In this document: positions 16,984 to 26,132 of the stretch, one piece after another
Numbering within the stretch: the first letter of the stretch is position 1
How the letters are laid out: each line of letters begins with the position of its first letter
Assembly: GCA_944393605.1 (NCBI GenBank)
Contig: CALYAO010000004.1
Span: forward strand, 1 to 64,000
Direction of reading: 5' to 3'
Source: an uncultured Clostridia bacterium
GTDB lineage: Bacteria > Bacillota > Clostridia > UBA1381 > UBA9506
Length of the DNA: 64,000 nt
Position numbers and translations under genes: made by a program
Notes under the pieces: model-generated
What the model was told of the DNA's origin: nothing
Databases searched by the model: none
Seen by the model: only the letters and a program-made list of their open reading frames with translations

Positions 16984-18402
16984 TCACTCCTCCTCCATAT
17001 CAAACGCAAAGGCCAGGCGGCTTTCGCCCAAGGCCTTAAAGTCAACGGTCGTGCGTTCTCCGTGATACAGAATATATGCGACGCCTTCCTCCGTCACGGT
17101 GGGCGCAACGGGTTTCCCGTCGAAAACCGCCTCTGTCACCGTGAGATGTTTGGGCTCGCTATTGTAATATTCAAACAAAATACGCAAATCTTCCGCTTGG
17201 ATTTTCCCATCTTTGATACGGTCCAGGCTGGGATGCGTATCCCCGCCCTCTGTTTCAAAGGTGATCACGCCCTGCATCCGGCCCTTGTCCTGCGTCGCAT
17301 GCAGTGTCGCGGCGCAGTAGTCAAACCCATCATGCAGCACCCGCACCGCACAGTAACTGGGTGCCTTGGCGCTTCCCCAATAGGCAACCATGGGCCGCTT
17401 TTGGTTCCAGAAATCGCTGTATCCCGTCGTGCCCAAGGCATATTGGGGCGTGATATACGCATATGCCGTATCCATGCCGTTGACCTTTTCCACCAGCCAC
17501 CGCGGCGCCTCCGTTTTCTCATAAAAGTGCCGGTACTGTGGCGGGCACTGGATCCCCACCAAGCAACCATCCAGCCCCATCACCGCATCGCCGCAGTCGT
17601 AATCCATGCCGTATACGGCACACAGCAGCGAGGCTTTGATGTTGGATGGCAGCAGGGTGGCATAAGAACGCGACACCGGGCCGGCCCACTGCATGGTCTC
17701 GGGGTGGAAATGCTCCGCCGCCATCTTCCACGCCTTGTCCAACAGCCGGGTTGCAATCTCATAACACTCCCCATCAGGCACATGTTTCTGCACCCGCGTC
17801 AGCTCCTCGATGAGGATAAGCGTATAATTTGGGCTGTTGTATTCGTCAAAGCTGCCATATGCCTCAAAATTCTTAAGGCGCTGCTTGCCATATGCAAAAT
17901 ACTCCTCATTTTCATATACACAGCCCGCTGCCATGGTCACATAGGCGCCCATGGCACAGATGTTGGTATAACTTGGCTGCACATCCCGTTTTTTGATGCA
18001 GGCACATGCCGCCAGGATGTGTTTTTTCAGCGTTTCCTTGTCATAGCCTGCATCAATGCACTCCAAAAGTGCCTGCCCACAGAAATCCGCCCAGTTGTAA
18101 TCAGGCGGGTCCATCTCGGCCAATGATTCCTCCAGGTACCACGGCCACAGCCCATAGGTCAGGCTATTGGGATCCAAATCCTGCATGGGAAGCACCTTGC
18201 TTAGAATGCGCTGTGCGCGGCCGGGGAAAACCCCGGCCCGCAATAGCGCCGCTGCATAGACCAAGCTGTCGCACGTCGGATGCACCACGCCAGCACATCT
18301 GGAATGATACACGCTGCGGCCGATGTCCCGTGTGAGCATCGCGGCGGCTTCGTCATACTTTGTCCCTGCATTTGCCACAGAGGCAGCCAATTGTCTGTTC
18401 AT
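16984..18402 (-). CDS. Unrecognised cytosolic protein of the glycan operon, probably alpha/alpha-toroid
   Basis: About 472 residues. ATG 18402 has GAGGA at six bases; ATG 18408 two codons earlier abuts it. There is no signal peptide or membrane segment. The first ~330 residues are helix-rich with regularly spaced aromatic and acidic patches (DSLVYAAALLRAG, LTYGLWPWYLEES, NWADFCGQALLE, YNSPNYTLILIEE), the texture of an (alpha/alpha)6 barrel as in polysaccharide lyases and several GH families. The last ~130 residues look beta-rich (MVAYWGSAKAPSYCAV, MQGVITFETEGGDTHP). I do not recognise the family. Its place between the importer lipoprotein and the SLH glycosidase, with its stop overlapping the next possible start, argues for a role in degrading the imported oligosaccharide, possibly an exo-acting hydrolase or lyase. 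Catalytic residues cannot be assigned. Confidence 0.6.
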   Translation of the reverse strand: MNRQLAASVANAGTKYDEAAAMLTRDIGRSVYHSRCAGVVHPTCDSLVYAAALLRAGVFPGRAQRILSKVLPMQDLDPNSLTYGLWPWYLEESLAEMDPPDYNWADFCGQALLECIDAGYDKETLKKHILAACACIKKRDVQPSYTNICAMGAYVTMAAGCVYENEEYFAYGKQRLKNFEAYGSFDEYNSPNYTLILIEELTRVQKHVPDGECYEIATRLLDKAWKMAAEHFHPETMQWAGPVSRSYATLLPSNIKASLLCAVYGMDYDCGDAVMGLDGCLVGIQCPPQYRHFYEKTEAPRWLVEKVNGMDTAYAYITPQYALGTTGYSDFWNQKRPMVAYWGSAKAPSYCAVRVLHDGFDYCAATLHATQDKGRMQGVITFETEGGDTHPSLDRIKDGKIQAEDLRILFEYYNSEPKHLTVTEAVFDGKPVAPTVTEEGVAYILYHGERTTVDFKALGESRLAFAFDMEEE

Positions 18403-18433
18403 ATCCATTCCTCACACCGTCAGCACGAAGACG

Positions 18434-19975
18434 TTATTTCGTCAAATTCGCCTTATTTGCCTGATACCACTCGTTGACCAGCTTGTCAACTTCATCGCCG
18501 CCCAGGCGTTTCCATTCCGCACGGTACTCTTCCAGGCCCTGCTCCGGCGTCTTGTCTCCAGTGATAACATCAATCCGAACCTGCTTCTCAATGGGTGCAA
18601 AATCCGACTTCAGCTTTGTGAGTTCCTCCATCGCGGGCTCATAGGGCAGGTCGCGGCGGAAGGGATAAAGCAGGGTGGATTCCAGGCTCTGCGCCTTGAG
18701 CTCCGCCAGATGCTGCGACGTCTCGTCCTTGGCCGCCATTTTGGGAATCCACTCAGGCTGCAAATCCCACTGGCGCAGGATGTGGTAGTCAACCGAATAT
18801 TTGAGCTCCACATCGTTCTTCTCCGCATCGATTACCTGCGGCACCCCGTCTTCCATCTGATAGTGCTCGCCTTCCAGGCCAAATTGCAGCGTGAACCAGC
18901 CATCCTCAATCATCCAATCCAGGAACTCCATCGCAACCTCAGGATCCTCTAGCGTATTGGTCAGCACACTATACCGCTCCGCCTCGGTCTCCTGCCAATA
19001 CCCATTGCGGCCATACTGGCTTTCAACAGGGGCCAGCGGGACAGGTTTCGCATTGGGATCGTTCTTGAGCAGGTCGCCGCACAGCGTCTCCTGCCACGTA
19101 TTAAAGAGGATCCCCGCTTTGCCCGTTACCCAGAACTGCTTCTGGCGGCTGTAATCCTTATCGGTGATGAACTCGGGGTCAATCAGCTTTTCCGTATACA
19201 GCGTCTTGGCAAACGCCAGCGCATCAGCAAACCGGTCAGTCAAGGGGCCGTATACCAGCTGGCCGTCTTCCTCATACCACAGGGTGTTCGCCTGGAACAT
19301 GGCAGCCGTAATGGCCTCCCAGTTCATAAAGGAAATCCCGTATGTATCATTCTGGCCATTGCCATCGGGGTCTTTGTCGCGGAACGCCTTGGCCACCTCG
19401 ATCAGCTCATCGGTGGTCTGCGGCATATCCATCCCAACCTTGTCCAGCCAGTCCTGCCGGATCCAGGTGCTGTGGTTCGCAACCGAATCCTGCGAACGCA
19501 CATTTGTAAAGGCATACATCTTGCCATCATCAAACGTCACATACGGCAGCAGCTCGGGATGGGCCTCCAGATAGGCCTTATAAGACGTGCTGCTGTTCGC
19601 GACAAGGTCATCGATGGGCTGTAGGATGCCCTGGGAATACAGCGTCCGGATAAAGTTTTGATCATATTCTGTAATGATGTTGGGCGCTTCGCCAGACGCC
19701 ACCAAAAGGCTCAGCTTCTTGGTCGCATCATTGCGCGGCACCGGCACCCACTCCACATCGATGCCCGTCTGTTCTTTGATCCACCGCGTCCACCGGTTGT
19801 CCGAATAGGTCCCCTCCGACGTCGGTACCATGCCGCGGTCATACACTGAAATGGTCAGTTTCTTTGTGGTCTCACCATTCGCTGCTTCATCCTTTCCACA
19901 ACCGCTCAGCATCGCTGTGGCACAGAGCATCAAAGCCGCCATGCCAAACGCCACGCCTCTTTTCCACTTGTTCAT
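18434..19975 (-). CDS. Oligosaccharide ABC transporter substrate-binding lipoprotein (LplA-type)
   Basis: 513 residues, ATG behind AAAAGGAGGAAGAAGT. Lipoprotein signal: charged N-terminus, hydrophobic stretch, lipobox LSGC with the lipidated Cys at 26. The mature protein has the large (>450 residue) extracellular solute-binding family 1 layout seen with LplB/LplC permeases: an early LTISVYDRG strand, EWVPVPRNDATKKLSLLVASGEAPNI-type segment, DQNFIRTL, and DKDPDGNGQNDTYGI. It should capture an oligosaccharide outside the membrane and pass it to the two permeases encoded immediately upstream. No dedicated ATPase is present; LplABC-type systems usually share an MsmK/UgpC-type ATPase encoded elsewhere. 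Ligand unknown; the operon suggests the product of the SLH glycosidase. Confidence 0.9.
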   Translation of the reverse strand: MNKWKRGVAFGMAALMLCATAMLSGCGKDEAANGETTKKLTISVYDRGMVPTSEGTYSDNRWTRWIKEQTGIDVEWVPVPRNDATKKLSLLVASGEAPNIITEYDQNFIRTLYSQGILQPIDDLVANSSTSYKAYLEAHPELLPYVTFDDGKMYAFTNVRSQDSVANHSTWIRQDWLDKVGMDMPQTTDELIEVAKAFRDKDPDGNGQNDTYGISFMNWEAITAAMFQANTLWYEEDGQLVYGPLTDRFADALAFAKTLYTEKLIDPEFITDKDYSRQKQFWVTGKAGILFNTWQETLCGDLLKNDPNAKPVPLAPVESQYGRNGYWQETEAERYSVLTNTLEDPEVAMEFLDWMIEDGWFTLQFGLEGEHYQMEDGVPQVIDAEKNDVELKYSVDYHILRQWDLQPEWIPKMAAKDETSQHLAELKAQSLESTLLYPFRRDLPYEPAMEELTKLKSDFAPIEKQVRIDVITGDKTPEQGLEEYRAEWKRLGGDEVDKLVNEWYQANKANLTK

Positions 19976-20016
19976 ACTTCTTCCTCCTTTTAACCATAAG
20001 TTTTATATCGCAACGA

Positions 20017-20898
20017 TTACCCCTTGACAGAGCCAATCATAACGCCTTTCACGAAATACTTCTGCAAGAACGGGAATACGCACATAATTGGAATAGCGGT
20101 GATGACAATTGCCGCGGACTTGACCGCCTCCGGCACCATGTCTTCCTGCAAGCCTGCACCCTCCCCGCTTTGTAGCAGCGTGTCGTTAAAGTTGTTGATC
20201 ATCTGCATCAGCTTGACCGGAAGCGACAGCTTCTCGCTCGAATTGATGTAAATCATGACATTAAAATAGTTGTTCCACCAGCCCACAGCATAAAACAGTG
20301 TCAGCGTTGCAAGCACTGGCAGCGACAGCGGAAGCACAATGCGCACCAGCACATAGATGTCGTTTGCCCCGTCAATCTGCGCCGCTTCAATCAGGCTGTC
20401 TGGAATATTTTCAAAGAAGCTCTTCATAATGATCATGTTGTACACGCTCACGATCCCCGGGAGCCATAGCGCCCAGTAGGTATCCATAAGGCCCAACGTC
20501 TTGACCAGAATGAAATTGGGAATCATGCCGCCCGAAAACAGCATGGTAAATACAATGAGCGACATGATGGGCTTCCGCCCAATTAGGGTACGCTTCGCAA
20601 GCGGATACGCCACCATGATGGTTCCCACCATATTGATCAGCGTCCCTACCACAGTGATAATCACCGTGTTTTTCATCGCCACTAACAATTGCCCGTCCTC
20701 GATGAGGTTTTGATATGCCCCAAAATTAAACTCAACCGGAAGCAGGTAAACCTCACCCGACACGATCGCACGGCTGGAAGACAGCGAAAGCGAAATGACA
20801 TTGAAAAACGGGAAAATCGCTACAAAAGCACATAGCGTCAAAAAAATGTAGTTAGCAATATAAAAAACACGTTCACCGACTGAAATTCGTTTGTTCAT
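20017..20898 (-). CDS. ABC transporter permease, LplC/YtcP type
   Basis: 293 residues, ATG behind AAGGAGGTGAAAGCAA. About six membrane segments, the first at 15-38 (FYIANYIFLTLCAFVAIFPFF). It carries the permease EAA-type loop (EAAQIDGANDIYVLVRIVLPLSLP) that contacts the ATPase, and the family ending GVMIGSVKG. Partner of the LplB-type permease 14 bp upstream and the binding lipoprotein downstream; together they form a carbohydrate importer of the CUT1 class. Confidence 0.92.
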   Translation of the reverse strand: MNKRISVGERVFYIANYIFLTLCAFVAIFPFFNVISLSLSSSRAIVSGEVYLLPVEFNFGAYQNLIEDGQLLVAMKNTVIITVVGTLINMVGTIMVAYPLAKRTLIGRKPIMSLIVFTMLFSGGMIPNFILVKTLGLMDTYWALWLPGIVSVYNMIIMKSFFENIPDSLIEAAQIDGANDIYVLVRIVLPLSLPVLATLTLFYAVGWWNNYFNVMIYINSSEKLSLPVKLMQMINNFNDTLLQSGEGAGLQEDMVPEAVKSAAIVITAIPIMCVFPFLQKYFVKGVMIGSVKG

Positions 20899-20912
20899 TT
20901 GCTTTCACCTCC

Positions 20913-21866
20913 TTACCACAAGCCGCTATTGCCCATTTTTTTCACAACCCAGTTGGTGCCTGTAACCAGAATCAGGCCCACAATACCCTTAAACAGGCCC
21001 AACGCTGTCGTATAACTATACTGCATCCCTTCCAAACCCACACGATACTCATAGGTGCTGATAATCTCCGAAATACCTAACACCGCATCGTTCTGCATCA
21101 TATAGACATGTTCAAACCCCAGGTCCAGCGCATGCCCCATCTTGAGAATCAGCATAATCGCAATGGTGCCCGAAATGCTCGGCAACGTGATGTTCCATAT
21201 CTGCTGCCACTTATTGGCGCCGTCTATAATCGCCGCTTCATATTGTTCCATATCGATGGATGTAATGGCCGCTAGGTACACAATGGTCCCCCAACCAGCC
21301 GACTGCCACACCGACGAGCCCACGTATGCCACAACCCACCATGCATTGGATTTCATGAAGTAGATCGGTTCAACGCCGAATAGACCTAAGATCTGGTTGA
21401 CAACACCCGAAGTCGGAGAAAGCATGTTGATAACAATGCCGCCGAGAACAACCCATGAAATAAAATACGGAATGTAGAGCAGGCTCTGCACCGTCCGCTT
21501 AAATACGCGGTTGTGCACCTCGTTGAGTAGAATCGCCAAAATGATCGGGGCAGGGAACGTCGCCAGAATATCACACAGGCTCAAAAAGAGCGTATTGCGA
21601 AAGATCTTGTAAAAATCCTGGCTGGTGAACAGGCGGATAAAATGTTCCAGCCCCACCCATTCGCTTCCATTGATTCCATCCACAAATTTGAAATCTTTGA
21701 ATGCAATGATCGCGCCATACATCGGGATGTACTTAAAAATAAAAAAGTAGACCAAAATCGGCAACATGAGCATATACATGTACCGGTCTTTGAACATCCT
21801 TTTCCAAATGGAACGGTTTTCCCGGCCCAGAACCAAACGGTTTGAGATTGGTTTTGTTGTGTTCAT
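20913..21866 (-). CDS. ABC transporter permease, LplB type
   Basis: 317 residues from ATG 21866, chosen for GGGGAGGTGAAAGAG; an in-frame ATG 24 bases upstream has no site. Six membrane segments, the first at about 33-52 (YMYMLMLPILVYFFIFKYIP), a typical LplB motif (MYGAIIAFKDFKF), and the EAA loop (EAAIIDGANKWQQIWNITLPSI). First gene of the long glycan operon, with a consensus promoter immediately upstream. Transport of an oligosaccharide is inferred from family and operon. Confidence 0.92.
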   Translation of the reverse strand: MNTTKPISNRLVLGRENRSIWKRMFKDRYMYMLMLPILVYFFIFKYIPMYGAIIAFKDFKFVDGINGSEWVGLEHFIRLFTSQDFYKIFRNTLFLSLCDILATFPAPIILAILLNEVHNRVFKRTVQSLLYIPYFISWVVLGGIVINMLSPTSGVVNQILGLFGVEPIYFMKSNAWWVVAYVGSSVWQSAGWGTIVYLAAITSIDMEQYEAAIIDGANKWQQIWNITLPSISGTIAIMLILKMGHALDLGFEHVYMMQNDAVLGISEIISTYEYRVGLEGMQYSYTTALGLFKGIVGLILVTGTNWVVKKMGNSGLW

Positions 21867-21895
21867 CTCTTTCACCTCCCCTTTGAACAATTTTT

Positions 21896-21924
21896 ATTAT
21901 AAGGGATGCACAAATCCACCGCAA
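21896..21924 (-). promoter_or_regulatory. Sigma-A promoter of the glycan operon
   Basis: Minus strand: -35 TTGCGG (21924-21919), 17-bp spacer, perfect -10 TATAAT (21901-21896). The LplB-type permease ATG is at 21866, giving a short leader. No obvious operator palindrome was found beside it. Confidence 0.8.
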
Positions 21925-22057
21925 CTTCACATTTTTCAAATCACTATCCATTCTTAATCAAATAGCAGAAAGTGCCTAAAATGGCGCGCGGAGGCAGTTA
22001 TCCATTTTTACAAAAACTATTCATTTTTATGATTTGACGTATTTGCCGCCCATACAA

Positions 22058-22096
22058 AAGGCGACATCTTGTATAGCCAAAGATGTCGCCTTTTAT
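22058..22096. terminator. Perfect 15-bp inverted repeat, bidirectional terminator-like
   Basis: AAAAGGCGACATCTT and its exact complement separated by nine bases; the A-tract and T-tract make it terminator-like on both strands. No intact gene ends here on either strand, so it may be left over from a lost gene. Confidence 0.65.
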
Positions 22097-22099
22097 AGA

Positions 22100-22497
22100 G
22101 TTTTGGTATCTATTCTCCAATCCAACGGAAGACGCTCATTCCCACATTCCCTACCGCTACATGGGAACCAAGCGTATGCCCAAACCGGCCCTTTGTCTTC
22201 TACCCCTTGAGAACACTGGTCACAACAAGCCCACCCCCCCATTTTGGTATAGGGATAGTTTGCCGTACGAGTGCCATAAACACCACCGTACAGCCCGTTT
22301 GTTAGCACCTTATAAACACATTCATCCAAAACGTTACATTTCCTTTGTAAACAAGCGATACAGATTTTGTCCTATGCGCCGGCATGCCGAAAACAGCAGT
22401 CAGCTAACCTTTTGGAGCTTTGCTGTAGAAATACGGGCCCCGCATATATGTAAAGGTAAATACCGTTACAGATAATTGTTTTACGGCTGCGCACTGA
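22100..22497. other. Gene-poor stretch
   Basis: No convincing coding sequence, RNA or repeat. Short open frames on both strands lack ribosome sites and protein-like composition. Confidence 0.5.
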
Positions 22498-22665
22498 CAC
22501 GCATTCAAACGCCTCTTCCCTGGCTATTACAGGAAATCACTGGAGATTAAACCAAATGGCAATGCTGATGATATTGACAACGAACCTGCTTTTGCATATA
22601 ATAAAGCCAACATTGAGAGGTTGCTGATGTCAGTTTTGAATAAAGAAGTACGTTTTAAGGAGTAA
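22498..22665 (+). pseudogene. Possible C-terminal remnant of an unidentified gene
   Basis: One frame is open from 22498 and stops at 22665. It encodes a hydrophilic, protein-like tail (GYYRKSLEIKPNGNADDI, then AYNKANIERLLMSVLNKEV) with no start codon or ribosome site. A stop (TGA) lies immediately upstream in frame. Codon use is more AT-rich than the neighbours. I do not recognise the family. It may be chance, but it sits in a gene-poor gap between a terminator-like repeat and the ribokinase gene, as expected of a decayed insertion. Confidence 0.25.
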
Positions 22666-22947
22666 GCAGCAAAACAGTCTGTGTCTTTATATCGCTGTTG
22701 CACAGTGTTGTGGGTAACAGGAGCAAAAAGTCCCCCTGCAAAGAGTGCCATCGCAACGCGGCGGTAGGACGCGGCAATGGTAGACCGTGAAAAAAGCCCA
22801 TTGCACCCCAAAATGCGGAGTTGACAACGGCAGATGGGCAGACGCCGTCGCCGGTATGTTTCATCACAAAGAGACCAGGGCAGTCATTGGTTTCGGCGAG
22901 GCTGAGATTGCTGCAACATGCCAATACGATCAAAAAAAGGAGGGCTC

Positions 22948-23874
22948 ATGATGCGGGTTTTGAATTTTGGCTCTTGTAACATCGATTATGTCTACCAACT
23001 GGACCACATGGTCACCGAAGGGGAGACAGAGCGCAGCGACAGTATGGCCATCTTTGCCGGCGGCAAAGGGCTTAACCAATCCATCGCCGCCGCCCGCGCC
23101 GGTATCAAAATATGCCATGCAGGCTATATAGGGGCAGACGGGGATTTCTTACTAGATGCGTTGACCAAGGACGGCGTTGACACCACTTTTGTCCGGCGTG
23201 TAGCAGAAAAAAACGGGCATGCTATCATCCAGGTAAACCGATTTGGAGAGAATGCCATTGTTGTCCATCCCGGTACCAACGCGATGCTAGACGAGCCCTA
23301 CGTAGACGATGTGCTGTCACATTTTAGCGCAGGCGATCTAGTAATCCTGCAAAATGAAACGAACTTGCTGCCCTACATTATCCGGCAAGCATATCAACGG
23401 AAAATGGCCATCCTCCTAAACCCCTCCCCTATCAATCAAGCTCTACAGAATGTGCCGCTTTCCATGCTATCCTATCTCGTCCTCAACGAGATAGAAGCCG
23501 CCAGCCTGTTTCACGGCAAGGACACCGATACCTGCCTGACAAACGCCGCAGCACAATATCCTACCCTCCGTATCGTGTTGACCCGTGGCAAACAGGGGGC
23601 GATATATTGGGATGAGGACGGGACTCTATATCAGCATGCATTTTTGGTAGACGCAGTGGACACTACAGCGGCCGGGGATACATTCACAGGCTATTTTGTG
23701 TCGGGGCTTGCCCGAGATATCTCCATCCAAGCAAACTTACGGACGGCATCGGCCGCCTCTGCCATCGCCGTTTCCCGGCATGGCGCTTCCCCTTCCATCC
23801 CAACAATGGATGAAGTAACGCGCCAGATTGGGCACATGCAGGCAATTGCATGTAGCTTTGACGCGCCAAATTGA
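22948..23874 (+). CDS. rbsK: Ribokinase-like PfkB-family sugar kinase
   Basis: 308 residues from ATG 22948, chosen for AAAGGAGGGCTC; it is directly followed by a second ATG. PfkB signatures: early strand VLNFGSCNIDYVY, the first motif GGKGLNQSIAAARAG near 40-55, and the ATP/catalytic motif DTTAAGDTFTGYF near 240-252 with the base Asp. ATP-dependent phosphorylation of ribose (or a similar sugar or nucleoside) in the cytosol is the usual role. It stands alone; no rbs transporter or nucleosidase is adjacent, so the precise substrate is uncertain. The gene reads toward tRNA-Thr on the other strand. Confidence 0.82.
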   Translation: MMRVLNFGSCNIDYVYQLDHMVTEGETERSDSMAIFAGGKGLNQSIAAARAGIKICHAGYIGADGDFLLDALTKDGVDTTFVRRVAEKNGHAIIQVNRFGENAIVVHPGTNAMLDEPYVDDVLSHFSAGDLVILQNETNLLPYIIRQAYQRKMAILLNPSPINQALQNVPLSMLSYLVLNEIEAASLFHGKDTDTCLTNAAAQYPTLRIVLTRGKQGAIYWDEDGTLYQHAFLVDAVDTTAAGDTFTGYFVSGLARDISIQANLRTASAASAIAVSRHGASPSIPTMDEVTRQIGHMQAIACSFDAPN

Positions 23875-23879
23875 AATGG

Positions 23880-24340
23880 ATGCCCATTTTTTCTGCCCCT
23901 TATGTCCGACATTTCAATTTCCATGCAGCCGCCACTGGCATAGGGTTTAAAACAGGATAAGCTGCTCATTTTCCTCCTCTACCACAAAAAACAGCCAGCC
24001 AATCGCCCGCGCCATGATATAAATCTCAAGATTTCACGCACAAGGTGTGCACAAAAAGGCGGATAACAGAAGCGTTAGATGCGTGCTTATCAAAACACTG
24101 GTGTAGCAAGTGCACTTTTTCAAAATAGGATGAACGACAGCGCACATGCGCGCATGATGATTTTGATTTTAAACACGGTGTGTGCGCCGCGCCTTGCGAT
24201 CATGAAATCGCCATAGCGATTGCAAAAAAATTGATCGCCCCAGCCAACCGTCGCGTATGCCCTTGTAAGCAAGCAGGCAAAACGAATATATCTTTATACA
24301 GAACATATCTTTATACATAAGAAAACAGATGCAACGTATG
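23880..24340. other. Gene-poor stretch
   Basis: Between the ribokinase gene and a hairpin. Only short, unsupported frames on either strand. No RNA or mobile element recognised. Confidence 0.5.
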
Positions 24341-24370
24341 AAAAATGCCCGTGCTTTGCACGGCATTTTA
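24341..24370. terminator. Terminator-like hairpin with one bulge
   Basis: AAAATGC-C-CGTGC, loop TTT, GCACGGCATTTT. A/T tracts flank both sides, so it could act on either strand. It lies about 460 bp after the ribokinase stop and beyond the tRNA-Thr terminator. Confidence 0.5.
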
Positions 24371-24566
24371 AACGTAGCACCGTTCGCCGCGACGTATCTA
24401 AACCGTCCAAAAATGATACCCGTCACGCCATGAGGCGCACAGTCGCAAAAAGGGGATAGCGACAGCGAACCGCCAAAGAGGGCGCCGAGAGCCAAGAGCC
24501 GAGCGTGCCTTTTTGTGAAAAAGGAGGAACAACGACGCGGGCGGAGGTTTTCTTACCAAAGAAAAA

Positions 24567-24590
24567 CGGAGCAAAGCGAACTTTGCTCCG
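24567..24590 (-). terminator. Intrinsic terminator of tRNA-Thr
   Basis: On the minus strand CGGAGCAAAG, a TTCG tetraloop, CTTTGCTCCG, then TTTTTCTTT. It lies four bases past the CCA end of the tRNA. Confidence 0.88.
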
Positions 24591-24593
24591 ACG

Positions 24594-24669
24594 TGGAGCT
24601 GATAACCAGATTCGAACTGGTGACCTCTTCCTTACCAAGGAAGTGCTCTGCCTACTGAGCTATATCAGC
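24594..24669 (-). tRNA. tRNA-Thr (anticodon GGT)
   Basis: 76 nt including encoded CCA. Acceptor GCTGATA pairs with TATCAGC; D arm AGCTCAGTAGGCAGAGC; anticodon stem CTTCC/GGAAG with loop TTGGTAA (anticodon GGT, reading ACC/ACT); T loop GTTCGAATC. Followed at once by a strong terminator, so it is a single-gene unit. Confidence 0.95.
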
Positions 24670-24796
24670 ATTTGCTTGTCCTGAAACGTACTAAAATAGT
24701 CTACCACAAGACAAGCGATTTGTAAAGAGTTTTTTTAAAATTTTTTCAAAAAACCGAAATCATCCAAAACAGATATCTAGCAGCACACACCACACG

Positions 24797-26080
24797 TCAA
24801 ATATCCGTTTTAACCACTTCGTTGTTCTCGGCGGACTGGAACGCCGCATCGATCACCCGCATGACACGGAGCGCTTCTTCCGGCTTCACCCACAGCTCAC
24901 CTGTCCCGGAGATGGCATCCACCAAACCGTCATACACAACCAACAGGTTGTCCCGAACGTCCTCGGGATAGTGCAGGTCGATGGTCTCCACCGATGCCGC
25001 ATTGCGCGGCGCCATAGTTTTGGTGGGGCCCGCTTTGGTCATAACGATCTCATTTGCCCATGCCTTTTCATCATACAGCGAACGAATCACCTTGCCGTTG
25101 CAGTCCCAATCTGCAATCTCAAGGGTTCCATTCTTGCCCATGACATGCCACCGGGGATGGGTGATAAAATCATTGGTGCCAACCCGGACACACCCTGTCG
25201 GCCCGTCCTGGAAGGTCATGACCAACTCAAAATTGTCATCAATCTCCGGATAATGGACGCTTTCCATGCGGCAATACACACTGGTCACCTTTTTGTCCGC
25301 ATACATATACATCAGCTGGTCAATGAGGTGCACGCCCCAATCCAGCAGCATGCCGCCTCCCAGGGATTTGATATTCCGCCAGCCATCCGGCATCCCGCGG
25401 GAGCCTTCTACGGCGGATTCCAACTGATAGACCTCTCCCAGCAGGCCTGCTTCCACCTGTCGGCGCATGAGCACAAAATCGCAGTTTGTCCTGCGGTTTT
25501 GGTTCACGGTAAACACCTTCCCCGTCCGCTTTGCCACCGCGATGATCTCCTCCAGTTCGGCGGCATCCATGGTGACGGGTTTTTCGCAGATGACGTGCTT
25601 GCCATGCTCCAGCGCATCAATGCAGATCTCTTTATGCACCTCATTGGTGGTCGCAACCAGCACGATATCAATGGCAGGATCCTCCAGCAAGGCCTCCCGT
25701 GATTCATACACGACCAGCCCTTCCCGGGCCGCGTCCGCTTCCCGCGCGGGGTCGATGTCATAGATACCTTTGACGGAAACCCGATCATACCCCTTCAGCT
25801 CCCGGTGGTGCTCACCGGCCATGCCGCCAAATCCAATGATACCCAACTGCAACATATTCACTCGCTTCCTTTCAAATGCGCTTTGTTCCCGCTCCAGGGC
25901 ACTGGCACTGCGGCCCCAGTCCGCGTCCCATGCGGCTCGCACGATGCTCCATCCCACAAAGAACAGCCCCGCCAGGCCAAACGGAATGGAGACAACCGCC
26001 GAGTTGCTTTTTGCCAGGCACACCGCCCCAGCAGCAAGCCATGCCACGCCAAGCAGTACAAACAATCTGCCTCGGTTCAT
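24797..26080 (-). CDS. Gfo/Idh/MocA oxidoreductase with an in-frame two-helix membrane N-terminus
   Basis: One open frame of about 427 residues from ATG 26080. Residues 1-75 contain two hydrophobic segments (LFVLLGVAWLAAGAVCLA and IPFGLAGLFFVGWSIVRAA) and then a charged stretch. The rest is a full-length NAD(P)-dependent Gfo/Idh/MocA enzyme: Rossmann motif GIIGFGGMAGEHH, VLVATTNEVHKE, HVICEKPVTMD with the catalytic-region Lys, and LLDWGVHLIDQL. An internal ATG at 25855 (MLQLGII) has AGGAAG nine bases upstream and would give a normal soluble 352-residue enzyme. A consensus promoter lies at 26133-26161, upstream of the membrane part. Either a membrane-tethered fusion is made or two products come from one frame. 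Substrate (a sugar, inositol or related polyol) unknown. Confidence 0.8.
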   Translation of the reverse strand: MNRGRLFVLLGVAWLAAGAVCLAKSNSAVVSIPFGLAGLFFVGWSIVRAAWDADWGRSASALEREQSAFERKRVNMLQLGIIGFGGMAGEHHRELKGYDRVSVKGIYDIDPAREADAAREGLVVYESREALLEDPAIDIVLVATTNEVHKEICIDALEHGKHVICEKPVTMDAAELEEIIAVAKRTGKVFTVNQNRRTNCDFVLMRRQVEAGLLGEVYQLESAVEGSRGMPDGWRNIKSLGGGMLLDWGVHLIDQLMYMYADKKVTSVYCRMESVHYPEIDDNFELVMTFQDGPTGCVRVGTNDFITHPRWHVMGKNGTLEIADWDCNGKVIRSLYDEKAWANEIVMTKAGPTKTMAPRNAASVETIDLHYPEDVRDNLLVVYDGLVDAISGTGELWVKPEEALRVMRVIDAAFQSAENNEVVKTDI

Positions 26081-26132
26081 CCCGCATCCGCCGATTTTCA
26101 GCAAGCTGCGTTTTTCCCCGATGCCGCACTAT

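Noticed and set aside
22093-22329. Minus-strand Cys/Trp-rich frame of 78 codons
   Set aside because: No ribosome site, no known family, and it ends in the inverted repeat; not protein-like enough to call.
24423-24638. Minus-strand frame beginning VRKRSPVRIW
   Set aside because: It starts inside tRNA-Thr and runs through its terminator; a common tRNA-derived artefact.
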